Positions 22,821-30,933 of a DNA stretch of 60,996 bases are shown piece by piece. The position numbers were made by a program, and so were the translations under genes. This DNA comes from a virus. Positions within the stretch are counted from its first letter, which is position 1, and each line of letters opens with the position of its first letter. The stretch spans positions 1-60,996 of IMG/VR virus record IMGVR_UViG_3300026512_000014. The stretch is one strand, 5' to 3'. Under the pieces are notes generated by a model, which saw only the letters and a list, made by a program, of their open reading frames with translations, was not told the origin of the DNA and did not search any database.

Positions 22821-24126
22821 TGCAAGTTCAGATACATTAAGACAATATATAACAAATAATTCTTTGTATGTTGGTATTAATGTTAGTCATGCAGGCTTTA
22901 TTAATAAAAATAATTTTTATTATATTCCAGAATTAATGAGAGATAGTGTTGGAACATTTATAGAACCATATGAAAAGCCATTTATAAAACATCATGATTT
23001 ACATGCAGAACCAATTGGTAGAGTAATTTATAGTGAATTTAGATATACAAATGACGAATATAAAATGTTTGAAAATAACACATATGATTATAAAATATTA
23101 GTTCAAGACACAATAAGAAGATTAAAAACATTTAAAACAGATTTAAAAGATGTTAATTCTTCTATTGGTTATATTTATACAATCGTTAAAATTTCTGATA
23201 AAGATGCAATAGATAAAATTTTAAGCGGTTTATATAAAACTGTTTCAGTATCAGCAAGCACCAATCATTCTGTATGCTCAATCTGCGGTACAGATTGGTC
23301 AACAGGTGAATCTTGCGAACACGAACCATTTAGAGGAGGTGTTGATGACGAAGGCAACCCAGTGTGTTTCATTGCCGGTCTATTTGACTATGAAGAAATT
23401 AGTATTGTAAATGTTCCTGCTGACCCATATGCCGTTATAGAGGACATATGGTCAGAGGAAGAAGTAATGGCATATATAAACAAAAAGACAGGAGGAGTTA
23501 AGATGTCTGATAAATCAAAAAACACAAATATTCAAGATAGCGCAAAAGATGACGCTACAAAAGTTAAAGACCTTGAGAAAGAACTTGAAACATTAAAAGA
23601 AAAACTCAAGGAAATGGAAGACCTTAATAAGGCCAAAGATGAAGAAATTAAAACACTCAATGATGCTAACAAAACGCTTATTGATGAGTTGAGAGAAATC
23701 TATCTTACAAAACTTAAAGATACGCTCGTTGCTCTTGGTAAAAAAGAAGAAGAAGTTACTAAACTTATTGACCAGTATAAAGACAAAACTATTGAACAAC
23801 TTAAAGATTATATCTCTTTAGTATCAATTATGACCGTTAAAGATGAAGAAGACAAAGAAGATAAAAAAGAAGATACAAAAGTAGAAGATAAAGACAAAAA
23901 AGAAGATAAAAAAGATGAAGATGAAGAAAAACCTAATATTGATAATCTTGAAGATACTAAACAAGAATTCGACAAAAACAATAAAACAATGATTACAGAT
24001 GATGCAAAGAATAAACATGAGATTGATAAACTTTCTAAAATGGCAAGTTATTATGCAAAAATCGGAGACACTATAAGAAGAGACGAATGTATCGCTAAAA
24101 TCAAAGCATTAAAGAATATTAAGTAA
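22801..24126 (+). CDS. Prohead protease fused to scaffold
   Basis: This 441-aa protein has N-terminal features of the herpes/HK97/T4-type prohead protease: KHHDLHAEPIGRV (H64, H65, H68), a candidate serine strand TVSVSASTNHS (147-157) and EEISIVNVPADP (198-209). A zinc-finger-like insert has CSIC, then CEH (C159, C162, C172, H174). Residues 235-441 are a highly charged coiled coil typical of scaffolds. An internal ribosome site in front of M235 could make free scaffold, as lambda Nu3 is made within gene C. It follows the portal and precedes the capsid genes, the usual place. Confidence 0.82.
   Translation: MPVKISDASSDTLRQYITNNSLYVGINVSHAGFINKNNFYYIPELMRDSVGTFIEPYEKPFIKHHDLHAEPIGRVIYSEFRYTNDEYKMFENNTYDYKILVQDTIRRLKTFKTDLKDVNSSIGYIYTIVKISDKDAIDKILSGLYKTVSVSASTNHSVCSICGTDWSTGESCEHEPFRGGVDDEGNPVCFIAGLFDYEEISIVNVPADPYAVIEDIWSEEEVMAYINKKTGGVKMSDKSKNTNIQDSAKDDATKVKDLEKELETLKEKLKEMEDLNKAKDEEIKTLNDANKTLIDELREIYLTKLKDTLVALGKKEEEVTKLIDQYKDKTIEQLKDYISLVSIMTVKDEEDKEDKKEDTKVEDKDKKEDKKDEDEEKPNIDNLEDTKQEFDKNNKTMITDDAKNKHEIDKLSKMASYYAKIGDTIRRDECIAKIKALKNIK
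23503..24126 (+). CDS. Nested scaffold protein (in-frame internal start)
   Basis: GGAGGA (23491-23496) lies at optimal distance before an in-frame ATG at 23503, giving a 207-aa protein MSDKSKNTNIQDS that consists of the Lys/Glu-rich coiled coil (KDLEKELETLKEKLKEME, and later) without the protease. The preceding codons Thr-Gly-Gly-Val-Lys are the coincident coding sequence. Internal production of scaffold in excess over protease is established in other phages, so this is a strong inference. Confidence 0.7.
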   Translation: MSDKSKNTNIQDSAKDDATKVKDLEKELETLKEKLKEMEDLNKAKDEEIKTLNDANKTLIDELREIYLTKLKDTLVALGKKEEEVTKLIDQYKDKTIEQLKDYISLVSIMTVKDEEDKEDKKEDTKVEDKDKKEDKKDEDEEKPNIDNLEDTKQEFDKNNKTMITDDAKNKHEIDKLSKMASYYAKIGDTIRRDECIAKIKALKNIK

Positions 24127-24145
24127 TATAGATTGGAGGTGATAA

Positions 24146-25252
24146 GTGACTGCTAAATTTAAAGTCCCCTTTATAACAGGCGACAGAAACACACCATTAG
24201 TATTCCATAATAGGGATACTTGTCCGTATGGGGACTACAAGAAAGCACCATTCTTACCATTGGTAAGATTTAACGAAGTAAAAGAAACGTGGGTTACAAT
24301 ATCCGCAGGTAAGCCTGTATCATTGTTAATCCCTAATTATCCAAAAGATTTAAATACCATGTTTATGGAGCCTGACAAATCTGTATCAAGCAATGTATTT
24401 ATTGTACCTGCTGGATTATATTATCAGTTAAAATACTTAAAAGAAAACGGATTACTTGATGAAACAACAGGTGGCTGCGGTGGACGACTTGATGATTTAA
24501 GACAAGCACTTGAAGATATTGGCGGTACAAAATATACAATTATAGATGTTGATGAGGGTGTAAAGAACTTCCTTGGACAACCTGTTACAGCGGGAGAATT
24601 TGTATTAGAGTCTATGATAAATTATTTTTATGCGACAAACAGGTGTACAGCAAGGCCGTTGGTTACCATTACACCACCCATTGGATTAAATATGTATGAT
24701 ATGTTTATGGCAGGACATGATACAATATTTGATACAGCAACGAAAAAGTATATGAATTTTGAACCACAAGAAAGAGGTGCTTTTGCAAGAAAGGCATATA
24801 TAGAAATACCTGTATTATCTGACCAAGACTTTGTAGAACCATATGGCGGATTTATTTTACCAGGGCTAACATGTCTTGTCACATCAAGTTACGATAATAT
24901 AGATGATTATGCACATAATGAAAGTAATTTTAAGGGTAAATTCTTTAGACCGATTACTATTAGGTCTGATTCAAATTTCTCATTTATTAATGCAGATGAG
25001 AAAAGTGATAGTGACCCTGAACTTTCATTTGGAAGAGTATTGTATTATGCTGATATATTTGAAATGCCATTTAATTTAACAGACTATGTTAAAACAGTAC
25101 CCAATGTAAATAGTATAGATGAATGGGCAAAAGTAACCTCTAATGCAACTGGCGGTCTTGATGAAGCATTGTTTTTAACAAGATGGGCTATCGGTAAGGC
25201 TTATATAGAAGTTGATTTTTCAACTATAAAAGCAGAACCCGTAGGTATATAA
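24146..25252 (+). CDS. Capsid-module structural protein, paralogue 1 (368 aa)
   Basis: The start is GTG at 24146, with TTGGAGGTGATAA before it; no ATG is closer. The protein (TAKFKVPFITGDRNTPLVF) is clearly related to the next gene product: TGDRNTP, PFLPLVR, NLTDYVKT and VTSNATGGLDE occur in both at the same places. It is soluble and beta-rich. Two tandem copies directly before the major capsid gene suggest head decoration or vertex proteins. Family name unknown. Confidence 0.8.
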   Translation: MTAKFKVPFITGDRNTPLVFHNRDTCPYGDYKKAPFLPLVRFNEVKETWVTISAGKPVSLLIPNYPKDLNTMFMEPDKSVSSNVFIVPAGLYYQLKYLKENGLLDETTGGCGGRLDDLRQALEDIGGTKYTIIDVDEGVKNFLGQPVTAGEFVLESMINYFYATNRCTARPLVTITPPIGLNMYDMFMAGHDTIFDTATKKYMNFEPQERGAFARKAYIEIPVLSDQDFVEPYGGFILPGLTCLVTSSYDNIDDYAHNESNFKGKFFRPITIRSDSNFSFINADEKSDSDPELSFGRVLYYADIFEMPFNLTDYVKTVPNVNSIDEWAKVTSNATGGLDEALFLTRWAIGKAYIEVDFSTIKAEPVGI

Positions 25253-25280
25253 TTATAAATTTTAATAAAGGAGAAAACAC

Positions 25281-26252
25281 ATGACTGAATTTAAAATCCC
25301 ATTTGATACTGGTGATAGGAATACTCCTATTGTAGTTACCTCAAGAGAACAAGGTGTTGACGGAAGTTTTTATATTGCGCCTTTCTTACCATTGGTAAGA
25401 GCAACTAAGGCGCATCAAACTTACATTGTTCTCAATGCCGGTAAAGTAGTATCATTTTTAACATCAACTGAACATCCTGATATGAAGGTTGTTGTTCCTG
25501 CCGGTCTTAAAAAAGATCTTGAGGAATTTATTACCGCTGTACAAGGTGGTGCCACTGATGAAGCAACAGCATCTGCAAACTGTAAAAATAAGTACACCGT
25601 TATTGATGTTCAAGAAGGCGTTCATAATTATGCAGGAAATTTAGTAATAGAAGGCGAAGCAGTTGTTGCTTCTATGGTTGATGCTGATTATTCAGCACAT
25701 ACAGCAACTGCAAAAGTAGTAATATCTGACCCCGTTGGTGTTCTTTCATATAATGCACTTAGAAGTGCTTATAAAACATTGTATAGTTTATCTGAAGCAA
25801 ATATGGGCAATACTGTATATATGAATTTTAGGCCACAAGATGGCATTGCTTTCAGTAAAGTTGCAAGAATGGAACTTCCTATTGTTAAATCTGACACAAA
25901 GAATTCATTTAAAATGAGAGGTCTTACTTGTCTTGCCGTTGAACCAACATGGACAAGAGTTGATACAACCAAGGTAATGGGCGCATATTTAACATATGAT
26001 GCCGATTCAGACTTAGTACTTGCAGATATGTCTTCAGTAAAATGGTATGAAATTGTTGGTAGAGTATATTTTGTAGAAAACGTAGGAACAGAACTTCCTG
26101 CTAACTTAACAGACTATGTAAAGACAACACCAAATCCGAATTCATTACCAGAGCAGTTTAGAGTTACTTCTAATGCCACAGGCGGTTTAGATGAGTCACT
26201 TTATCTTACAGATGCACTTGGTAAAGCACGTGTAAATGTGTTTGTATTATAA
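25281..26252 (+). CDS. Capsid-module structural protein, paralogue 2 (323 aa)
   Basis: ATG at 25281 after AAAGGAG. It aligns with the preceding protein from residue 2 (TEFKIPFDTGDRNTPIVV) to the C terminus (NATGGLDESLYLT), but lacks about 45 residues in loops. Codon use is richer in GC-ending codons, as in other abundant proteins here (capsid, sheath, tube), so it may be made in large amounts. A decoration protein is the likeliest role. Confidence 0.8.
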   Translation: MTEFKIPFDTGDRNTPIVVTSREQGVDGSFYIAPFLPLVRATKAHQTYIVLNAGKVVSFLTSTEHPDMKVVVPAGLKKDLEEFITAVQGGATDEATASANCKNKYTVIDVQEGVHNYAGNLVIEGEAVVASMVDADYSAHTATAKVVISDPVGVLSYNALRSAYKTLYSLSEANMGNTVYMNFRPQDGIAFSKVARMELPIVKSDTKNSFKMRGLTCLAVEPTWTRVDTTKVMGAYLTYDADSDLVLADMSSVKWYEIVGRVYFVENVGTELPANLTDYVKTTPNPNSLPEQFRVTSNATGGLDESLYLTDALGKARVNVFVL

Positions 26253-26284
26253 TATAGGATAAAATAAATATAAGGAGACATATA

Positions 26285-27523
26285 ATGGCGATTAGATTTA
26301 AAGATAACAAATTGCAAATCGAAACAATTGAAGATGCGAAAACCATATTTAATAATGGCGGCATTGTGGTAACTGACGAGGGAGACCTTGTAAGAGTTAA
26401 AATTAAGGATATGATTGAAAAATATGACAGTGCTGCTTGGTTAACAAAAACTGTTGAAACAATTGTTAGAGAAGCGTTTCAGCCAAAACTTATTATTAAA
26501 AGCCTTTTCCAGAGGATTAACACTGATGCTAATGTAAAGGTTACAATCGTAAAACAGAAATCTGCTGCTGATATTGGTTCATTAGACGTAGCCGAAGGTC
26601 AGGAATACCCAACCTTAAAACTTGATGAAGCAGGCGGATACGTAACTGTTAACACCACTAAAAGTGGTATTCAGTTTATTATTACTGACGAAATGAAAGA
26701 GGCTTCACAATACGATATTATTAAAATGCATATTGAGCAAGCAACTTATGTTCTTGCAAGACACCTTGAAAAAAAAGCATTAGATTTATTATTATCAATG
26801 GGTACTGTAACCCATGATAACGATACTCCTGCTAACTCATTGTTCGGAACCACAACTGGTAGAGACATCAATGGTAACCCAAATGGAACAGTAACTGTTG
26901 ATGACATTGTTGAAGCATATTCAGCATTAATGACTGCTGGTTATACACCTGATATTATTATTGTATCACCTCTCACATGGGCAATGTGGATGAAAGACCC
27001 TGTGCTTAAATATTTTGCCCTCACAGCAAGAGGTCCTATGTATAATCTTCCGTCTGGAAGTGTATCACCAATGTGGGAAGGTGGAATGGGACCAACTGGG
27101 TACGGAGACCCTGGTAATCCTCCTGCAACAGGAAAAGATTTATTACCTGGATTTGAATTATCACCAAATATTCCATCTTACTTCCCGTTCCCAATTAGAG
27201 TGCTTGTGACTCCATTTATGCCAATTAATGTCGCTGGAACAAGAAAGGTTACAGATATTGTTGTTGCTGATAGTAGACATATCGGAGCCAATGTTGTTGA
27301 AAAAGATGTTAGAATTGACCAACATGTTGATTGGAAAATCGATTCAACAGTTGTTAAAATTTACACAAAACAGGGCTTTGCTATTTATGATGAAGGTAAA
27401 GGTATTGCGGTTATTAAGAACGTTGTTCTTGCTGACAACGCATACACTGTATCTCCATTGCTTCAGCCTACAAAAGAGATAAGCGGTAATATTGAGATTG
27501 ACAGAACAACAGAAATCTTTTAA
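26285..27523 (+). CDS. Major capsid protein (HK97 fold)
   Basis: 412 aa, following protease/scaffold and accessory head genes. Features of the HK97 family include an early helix, an extended E-loop region (VTIVKQKSAADIGSLDVAEG, then EYPTLKLDEAGGYVTV), the central spine-helix pattern ASQYDIIKMHIEQATYVLA with ARHLEKKALDLLLSMG, and a P-domain VDDIVEAYSALMTAGYTPDI followed by SPLTWAMW. The C-terminal A-domain strand is rich in hydrophobics. It is followed by a hairpin that may set the level of transcription downstream. Confidence 0.88.
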   Translation: MAIRFKDNKLQIETIEDAKTIFNNGGIVVTDEGDLVRVKIKDMIEKYDSAAWLTKTVETIVREAFQPKLIIKSLFQRINTDANVKVTIVKQKSAADIGSLDVAEGQEYPTLKLDEAGGYVTVNTTKSGIQFIITDEMKEASQYDIIKMHIEQATYVLARHLEKKALDLLLSMGTVTHDNDTPANSLFGTTTGRDINGNPNGTVTVDDIVEAYSALMTAGYTPDIIIVSPLTWAMWMKDPVLKYFALTARGPMYNLPSGSVSPMWEGGMGPTGYGDPGNPPATGKDLLPGFELSPNIPSYFPFPIRVLVTPFMPINVAGTRKVTDIVVADSRHIGANVVEKDVRIDQHVDWKIDSTVVKIYTKQGFAIYDEGKGIAVIKNVVLADNAYTVSPLLQPTKEISGNIEIDRTTEIF

Positions 27524-27537
27524 TAATTAATTAATAT

Positions 27538-27563
27538 GGGGGAGCATGTCTCCCCCCAAATAC
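27538..27563 (+). terminator. Hairpin after the capsid gene, likely partial terminator
   Basis: GGGGGAG (27538-27544) pairs with CTCCCCC (27550-27556), then CAAATACTTTTT. The T run is short and displaced, so it may stop only part of the transcripts or protect their 3' ends. Confidence 0.65.
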
Positions 27564-27579
27564 TTTTTATGGAGGGTAC

Positions 27580-27774
27580 ATGGCAAATTTCACTGTGTAT
27601 AGACGTGATTATGACACAGATGAGTCACTTATAAGACGATTTAAAAAAATGACAAAGAAAATGAAAATTATAAAAAGAGTAAGAGATAAACAATTTTATA
27701 TAAAACCATCTGAAAAAAGACATAGAGAAAAAATGATAGAAAAATTAAGACACCAGAAAAGGGAGGTATTATGA
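27580..27774 (+). CDS. Small very basic protein (64 aa)
   Basis: ATG at 27580 after GGAGGG. Almost half of the residues are Lys or Arg (MTKKMKIIKRVRDKQFY). It could bind nucleic acid or act as a head-tail connector peptide; no family recognised. Overlaps the next gene by four bases (ATGA). Confidence 0.7.
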   Translation: MANFTVYRRDYDTDESLIRRFKKMTKKMKIIKRVRDKQFYIKPSEKRHREKMIEKLRHQKREVL

Positions 27775-28325
27775 TTACTAAAGACACAGAATTCACATTT
27801 ATAATAGATATTAATAAAATGCCATTTGTTACAATACACAAAGATATAGACAATAGAAAAAGCATTTTATTTACATTAAATATTAAAAACCCAAAAGTTA
27901 CTATTAAGGCAGGTGATTTAAGCGTATATGCAATTGAATTAATTTATGGATATATTGAGTCTGGAGTTTTATCAGTTACTAACAAAGAAGAATGGGATGA
28001 ATTTATTGAGTATATTAAAACGAAAACAATTAAGAAAAAAGAGAATGAAGAAAATAATACAAAACATGTTATAGAAAATTCACCAACAGAAACAAAAGAA
28101 GACAAAAATAAAAAGAAAACAACAAGTGTTGTAGACATTACAGTTGATGAATTGTTAAAACTTAATGTTAATAAAATTAAAGCAAAATTAAAAGAACTCA
28201 AAAGTTCATTATCATTGGAAGATTTTAATGAATTTATTAACAATGTGGAAGAACAAGAAAATAAATCAGAATCACCAAGAATATCCTTATTAAAATATAT
28301 AACAGAATTAAGAGAGAAAGAATAA
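27771..28325 (+). CDS. Unknown 184-aa protein
   Basis: It starts in an overlap with the preceding stop after GGGAGG. The N-terminal 85 residues form a beta-rich domain (FTFIIDINKMPFVTIHK). The rest is charged and helical, with KKENEENNTKHVIE and a coiled-coil-like end. It lies between capsid and neck genes, so a head completion role is plausible. Confidence 0.7.
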   Translation: MITKDTEFTFIIDINKMPFVTIHKDIDNRKSILFTLNIKNPKVTIKAGDLSVYAIELIYGYIESGVLSVTNKEEWDEFIEYIKTKTIKKKENEENNTKHVIENSPTETKEDKNKKKTTSVVDITVDELLKLNVNKIKAKLKELKSSLSLEDFNEFINNVEEQENKSESPRISLLKYITELREKE

Positions 28326-28326
28326 A

Positions 28327-29685
28327 ATGATTATTACGGGGATTAATCCTGCAAATGATACAACTGGTGTAGCATTAAAATCTCCAATTAGAATTATATT
28401 TGATGCAGTTGTTGATGAAACAACAATAGAAAATAGTATTACTATAACACAAATGGCATATGTATCAGAAGATACATTAGGCAGTATACAACCATTTACA
28501 GAATCTAAAAAAATGGAATATGAATATTCTGTTGATAATACTAACGGATATTCTATTTTAACTCTTGTACCAAAAGATTTATTTGATAAATCAAGAAGGG
28601 TTAGAGTTATTATAATGAACACATTATTAGATGAGAACGGAGACCCATTAGATAAAAATTATATATCTTATTTTGTTACTACATCACAGGATATTATTAA
28701 TCCCCCAGAAGAACCAAGTACAACAATAGGTGTATTACCAGATTTGAATGATATATTTGAGTCAATTGATACATCAAATGATGTTTCTCAATTATTTGTA
28801 ACAAACACATACCCAGAAGATGAAACTTGGGGATATGATAATGTTGATACTATAACATTCACATTTAATGAAAATATAGATATAAGTAATTATGTAATTC
28901 AATTTGCTACATTAAATCTTGACACACTTGAGAGGAAAACATTAGAAGAAAATGTAGATTTCATTACAGAAGTTCTTGGACAAAATTTAATTATTACATT
29001 ATTCACACCTATATCAGAAGATAACACAAAAATATTAATTAAATTAAAAAATATAGTTAGTACAGATGATAGCACTCATGTTTTAAAATCATATAGTTAT
29101 GAATTTGTTACAAATTTTAATCCTATTTATACCGATGTATCAATAGCATTGTCTGAAGCAGCAGCATTGTCAACTAATGATAGTTATTACTTAATGCATA
29201 TTATATTCTATGCATCAAAAGAAGCACAATTACTTACATCAACATGTACAGAATCTGATAAATTAACATATTATAAACAGAAATGGGTTCTTGCAAAAGT
29301 TATCAAAGATTTATTATCAAAAGCAATATTAAATATAGGCGGACTATTTACATCAGAAAAAACTATTGCATATGTAACAATACAAAGAAAAATGTCTGAC
29401 AGTCTTGTTCCAGAAGCATTAAAAATAGCAAATGATGATTTAAAAAGATATGAATTGCCGCTATTAACCTGTGGCGAAGCATTTCCCGACGCTCATCTTG
29501 CTGGAACAAGCGCATTAATATATGCAAATAGTAAAAACGTAATGCAGTCTGGTAGACTTAAGGCAGATAACAACACATCACTTGCTGCAAACACGTTAGA
29601 ACATGCAGAAGGTAATACAACTGATTACTTCGTAAAAACGTATGTAAGAAATAAACAAACATTTACATCTGATAGGAATCAATAA
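28327..29685 (+). CDS. Neck/virion protein with two bacterial Ig-like domains
   Basis: 452 aa. Residues 1-115 read as an SbsA-type Ig-like domain (ITGINPANDTTGVALKSPIR, IIFDAVVD, VTTSQD). A second similar domain runs about 155-270 (ETWGYDNVDTITFTFNENID). The last 170 residues are helical (SIALSEAAALSTNDSYYLM, KWVLAKVIKDLLSKAI) and may be the connector part. Ig-like domains on phage virions often bind weakly to surfaces. Position next to the neck genes suggests a head-tail joining or head-surface protein. Confidence 0.75.
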   Translation: MIITGINPANDTTGVALKSPIRIIFDAVVDETTIENSITITQMAYVSEDTLGSIQPFTESKKMEYEYSVDNTNGYSILTLVPKDLFDKSRRVRVIIMNTLLDENGDPLDKNYISYFVTTSQDIINPPEEPSTTIGVLPDLNDIFESIDTSNDVSQLFVTNTYPEDETWGYDNVDTITFTFNENIDISNYVIQFATLNLDTLERKTLEENVDFITEVLGQNLIITLFTPISEDNTKILIKLKNIVSTDDSTHVLKSYSYEFVTNFNPIYTDVSIALSEAAALSTNDSYYLMHIIFYASKEAQLLTSTCTESDKLTYYKQKWVLAKVIKDLLSKAILNIGGLFTSEKTIAYVTIQRKMSDSLVPEALKIANDDLKRYELPLLTCGEAFPDAHLAGTSALIYANSKNVMQSGRLKADNNTSLAANTLEHAEGNTTDYFVKTYVRNKQTFTSDRNQ

Positions 29686-30209
29686 TGCCAGGTAATATAG
29701 ATTTAAGACAAGAAATATACAAAATATTCAGAGGCGGAGATGGAATCAAAGGGATAGGTCAATTAATTATCCACAGAAAAGTTAGAATGGATGATAATGG
29801 CGACTATATCAGATGCATCTGTTATGATAAAGTATCTGGAGACCATGGCATTGATAATTGTCCATACTGTCATGGTCTTGGATATCTTTTTGATGAACGA
29901 CTTGTGATAGGATATATAACTGATAAAATCCCTACAATTAATGATAAATTATTATTTAATATACTGCCTGGGGAAACAGGACAAGGAAAACATTATGCTA
30001 TTCTTGAATATTGGGTAGAACCATCTGAAAAAGATATGTTGTTAGAACCAATATATAATACAAATGTATCAGGAACGCAAAATGTAAAAATATATAGAAA
30101 ATGGTATATAACATCTGCTGCACCAATACGTGGCGATTATGGCAGAACTGAATATTGGGTATGTACAATAGAATATTACAATAAAAAAATAAGAGGCAAT
30201 TATGACTGA
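29685..30209 (+). CDS. Neck-module protein with zinc-ribbon-like Cys pairs (174 aa)
   Basis: It begins in a one-base overlap with the previous stop (TAATG). CIC (C44, C46) and CPYCHGLGYL (C59, C62) form a probable zinc-binding loop, followed by a beta-rich body. Similar proteins with a Cys-rich loop occur among head completion and tail-connector proteins, but I cannot assign the exact family. Its place between the Ig-domain protein and sheath supports a neck role. Confidence 0.7.
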   Translation: MPGNIDLRQEIYKIFRGGDGIKGIGQLIIHRKVRMDDNGDYIRCICYDKVSGDHGIDNCPYCHGLGYLFDERLVIGYITDKIPTINDKLLFNILPGETGQGKHYAILEYWVEPSEKDMLLEPIYNTNVSGTQNVKIYRKWYITSAAPIRGDYGRTEYWVCTIEYYNKKIRGNYD

Positions 30210-30933
30210 TTTAAGACCAGAATTTGACCCAACTTTGGTTCATATAAAAACACAAATATTAGAATCAAATGCATCTACTAATTTAACAATAGAAAGTGAA
30301 AAAAAATTATATACGCCACTTTCTTATTATGAATTCATAGATGTAATTGGAAAACTCTTTAAAGAGGCTGGGATATCAGCGCCATTATATGAAGAATATA
30401 ATGAATCATTTGATGAAATGCCAATTATAGTATATTCTCTTGTCCAAAAACGTCCAGGTGTATTTAGTAGTGCATCATACAAAAATGTACAAGATGATAA
30501 ATCAAGTTATACAAGAATATTAAAACCAATAGCAACATATAAACTTAAAGATATAAATAATCCAGGGAAAATTAAAATCATAGAATCATTCCCAAGAGAT
30601 TATATAATTAGATTTACACCATACTCTACATCTGTAAAAGAGTCTAATGAACTGGCATTTCAAATAGAAGACATATTAGTTAAATATAGGAAATTAATAC
30701 GTTTTCAAGGAATTCAAGATATTATATATTTAGGGAGTGATAAGAAGATGGTTATACAAAAAAACACAGGAACAAATTTCATAGGAACTCCCGTTGATGT
30801 TTTTGTGCGATTAGTACAAAAATATGAATTATATGAATACGAACTTGATAATATATTAGTTAGTGTTGGTATCCGTACCAATTATGATATAAATATAGAT
30901 ATTAACAATACTGAAGAGGAGAAAGTATTATGA
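30202..30933 (+). CDS. Putative tail completion/terminator protein (243 aa)
   Basis: Overlaps both neighbours by a few bases. An alpha/beta protein (YYEFIDVIGKLFKEAGI; RDYIIRFTPYSTSVKESNEL; FQIEDILVKYRKLI) in the position directly before the sheath, where tail-terminator genes normally lie. The pattern of a helix, a long strand pair and a helix fits, but there is no diagnostic motif. Confidence 0.6.
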   Translation: MTDLRPEFDPTLVHIKTQILESNASTNLTIESEKKLYTPLSYYEFIDVIGKLFKEAGISAPLYEEYNESFDEMPIIVYSLVQKRPGVFSSASYKNVQDDKSSYTRILKPIATYKLKDINNPGKIKIIESFPRDYIIRFTPYSTSVKESNELAFQIEDILVKYRKLIRFQGIQDIIYLGSDKKMVIQKNTGTNFIGTPVDVFVRLVQKYELYEYELDNILVSVGIRTNYDINIDINNTEEEKVL

